Below are positions 5,199 to 5,848 of a stretch of 5,848 nucleotides of DNA, piece after piece; within the stretch, counting starts at the first letter, position 1, and every line of letters begins with the position of its first letter. The DNA is from an uncultured Eubacteriales bacterium. GTDB taxonomy: Bacteria > Bacillota > Clostridia > Peptostreptococcales > Anaerovoracaceae. Under the pieces are notes generated by a model. The model was not told the DNA's origin, did no database searches, and saw only the letters and a program-made list of their open reading frames with translations. A program made the position numbers and the translations under genes. Location of the stretch: contig CADBFL010000114.1 of NCBI GenBank assembly GCA_902793875.1, positions 1 to 5,848 on the forward strand, written 5' to 3'.

Positions 5199-5843
5199 AT
5201 GGAAGAAAACATCAGACTCATAGTAACCATCGACCGCGAATACGGAAGCGGAGGCCACGAGGTGGCCCGCAGGCTGGCTGACAGGCTGGGCCTTAAGCTC
5301 TACGATGAGGAGATCATCGCGAAGGCTGCCGAAAAGACGGGCTACCGCGAGGAGTATATAAAGGACAACGAAGAGAAAGCTCCGGACTTTTCGATCTCGG
5401 GCATCTTCTCTGCCGTCGACACCTTCCAGGCCTCCCCTTTCGCAAGGGTGCAGGAGGAGGAGTTCAACATAATACGCGAGATAGCGGCAGAAGGCAACTG
5501 CGTCATAGTCGGCCGGGCCGCCGACTACATACTCAGCGAGGAAAGGCATGTCAGCATCTTCCTCTTCGCTTCCCTCGAAGACAGGGTAAAGAGGAAGATC
5601 GCCCTCGACAGGATGGATCCGGGCAGGGAAGTCCTCAGCGAAGCCGCCATGGAGAAGAAGGTGAAAGCCGTCGACAAGCAGCGCCGCAGATATTACGAGT
5701 TCTACACCGACAACAAATGGGGAGGCCACGAGACCTTCGACGTTCTGATCAATACGGGCCGTTCGGGGATCAACGGAGCGGTCGATATCATCGAAGCGTA
5801 CATAAAGGGCGGCATGGGCAAGGACATACTGTCCGACATGTAA
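5199..5843 (+). CDS. Cytidylate kinase-like family protein
   Basis: The 214-residue product belongs to the cytidylate-kinase-like P-loop family (Cytidylate_kin2 type). IVTIDREYGSGGHEVARRLADRLG (split: IVTIDREY at 8-15, then GSGGHEVARRL at 16-26) forms the first strand and a nucleotide-binding loop in which GSGG replaces the usual GxxGxGK(S/T), as is normal for the family. KLYDEEII (33-40) follows as in relatives. Later come NCVIVGRAADYIL (100-112), VSIFLFASLEDRVKR (118-132) and a basic LID-like segment DKQRRRYYEFYTDNKWG (159-175), then FDVLINTGRSG (180-190). The product is expected in the cytoplasm; CMP/dCMP phosphorylation is plausible, but many members are uncharacterised and it is not the canonical Cmk. 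ATG 5199 is preferred because AAAGGA lies 9 bases upstream; the in-frame TTG at 5181 would precede this site. It is complete, ending 5 bases before the window edge. Confidence 0.88.
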   Translation: MEENIRLIVTIDREYGSGGHEVARRLADRLGLKLYDEEIIAKAAEKTGYREEYIKDNEEKAPDFSISGIFSAVDTFQASPFARVQEEEFNIIREIAAEGNCVIVGRAADYILSEERHVSIFLFASLEDRVKRKIALDRMDPGREVLSEAAMEKKVKAVDKQRRRYYEFYTDNKWGGHETFDVLINTGRSGINGAVDIIEAYIKGGMGKDILSDM

Positions 5844-5848
5844 AGACA

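Noticed and set aside
5103..5729. 208-codon minus-strand open frame
   Set aside because: Antisense to the cytidylate-kinase-like gene, which has clear family motifs on the plus strand.

Overview
The window looks like chromosomal DNA from a GC-rich member of the Clostridia (Bacillota). Three things point there: a textbook SAM-I (S-box) riboswitch in front of metK, a dUTPase of the type common in Clostridia and their phages (short N-terminal extension, motif III variant NTVGVIDADY), and the mix of housekeeping genes. The genus cannot be fixed from the sequence. Nothing indicates a prophage, insertion sequence, CRISPR array, tRNA or rRNA.

Layout. Positions 1-2241 hold a minus-strand unit that reads right to left: a consensus sigma-A-type promoter, a SAM-I riboswitch with an intrinsic terminator, metK (S-adenosylmethionine synthetase), dut (dUTPase), and the 5' end of a BaiN/HI0933-like flavoprotein cut by the window edge. 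Gaps between the genes are only about 30 bases, so one SAM-responsive transcript is likely; a 23-base palindrome separates dut from the flavoprotein. Positions 2242-2275 are a compact divergent promoter region. Positions 2276-3568 (plus) encode a 430-residue soluble protein that I do not recognise; it has no visible Shine-Dalgarno site and may be translated from a leaderless mRNA.

Positions 3569-3916 are a 348-base non-coding stretch that is strikingly AT-rich against its GC-rich surroundings. It contains four DnaA-box-like sites within 131 bases (one perfect TTATCCACA), a homopolymeric A-rich segment, a perfect 16-base palindrome, a long dyad and repeated TTTTTGAAW motifs. This is the main candidate for something new here: an orphan replication-origin-like or DnaA-binding locus, with neither dnaA nor dnaN in view. 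The genes left of it (except the unknown one) run left and those right of it run right, as expected around an origin, but this is circumstantial.

Positions 3917-5843 (plus) carry a probable two-gene operon: an AlaX-L-type alanyl-tRNA editing hydrolase that clears mischarged tRNA(Ala), and a cytidylate-kinase-like protein. Overall the window joins SAM synthesis, nucleotide-pool hygiene (dUTPase, nucleotide kinase-like protein) and translational quality control around an unusual non-coding region.
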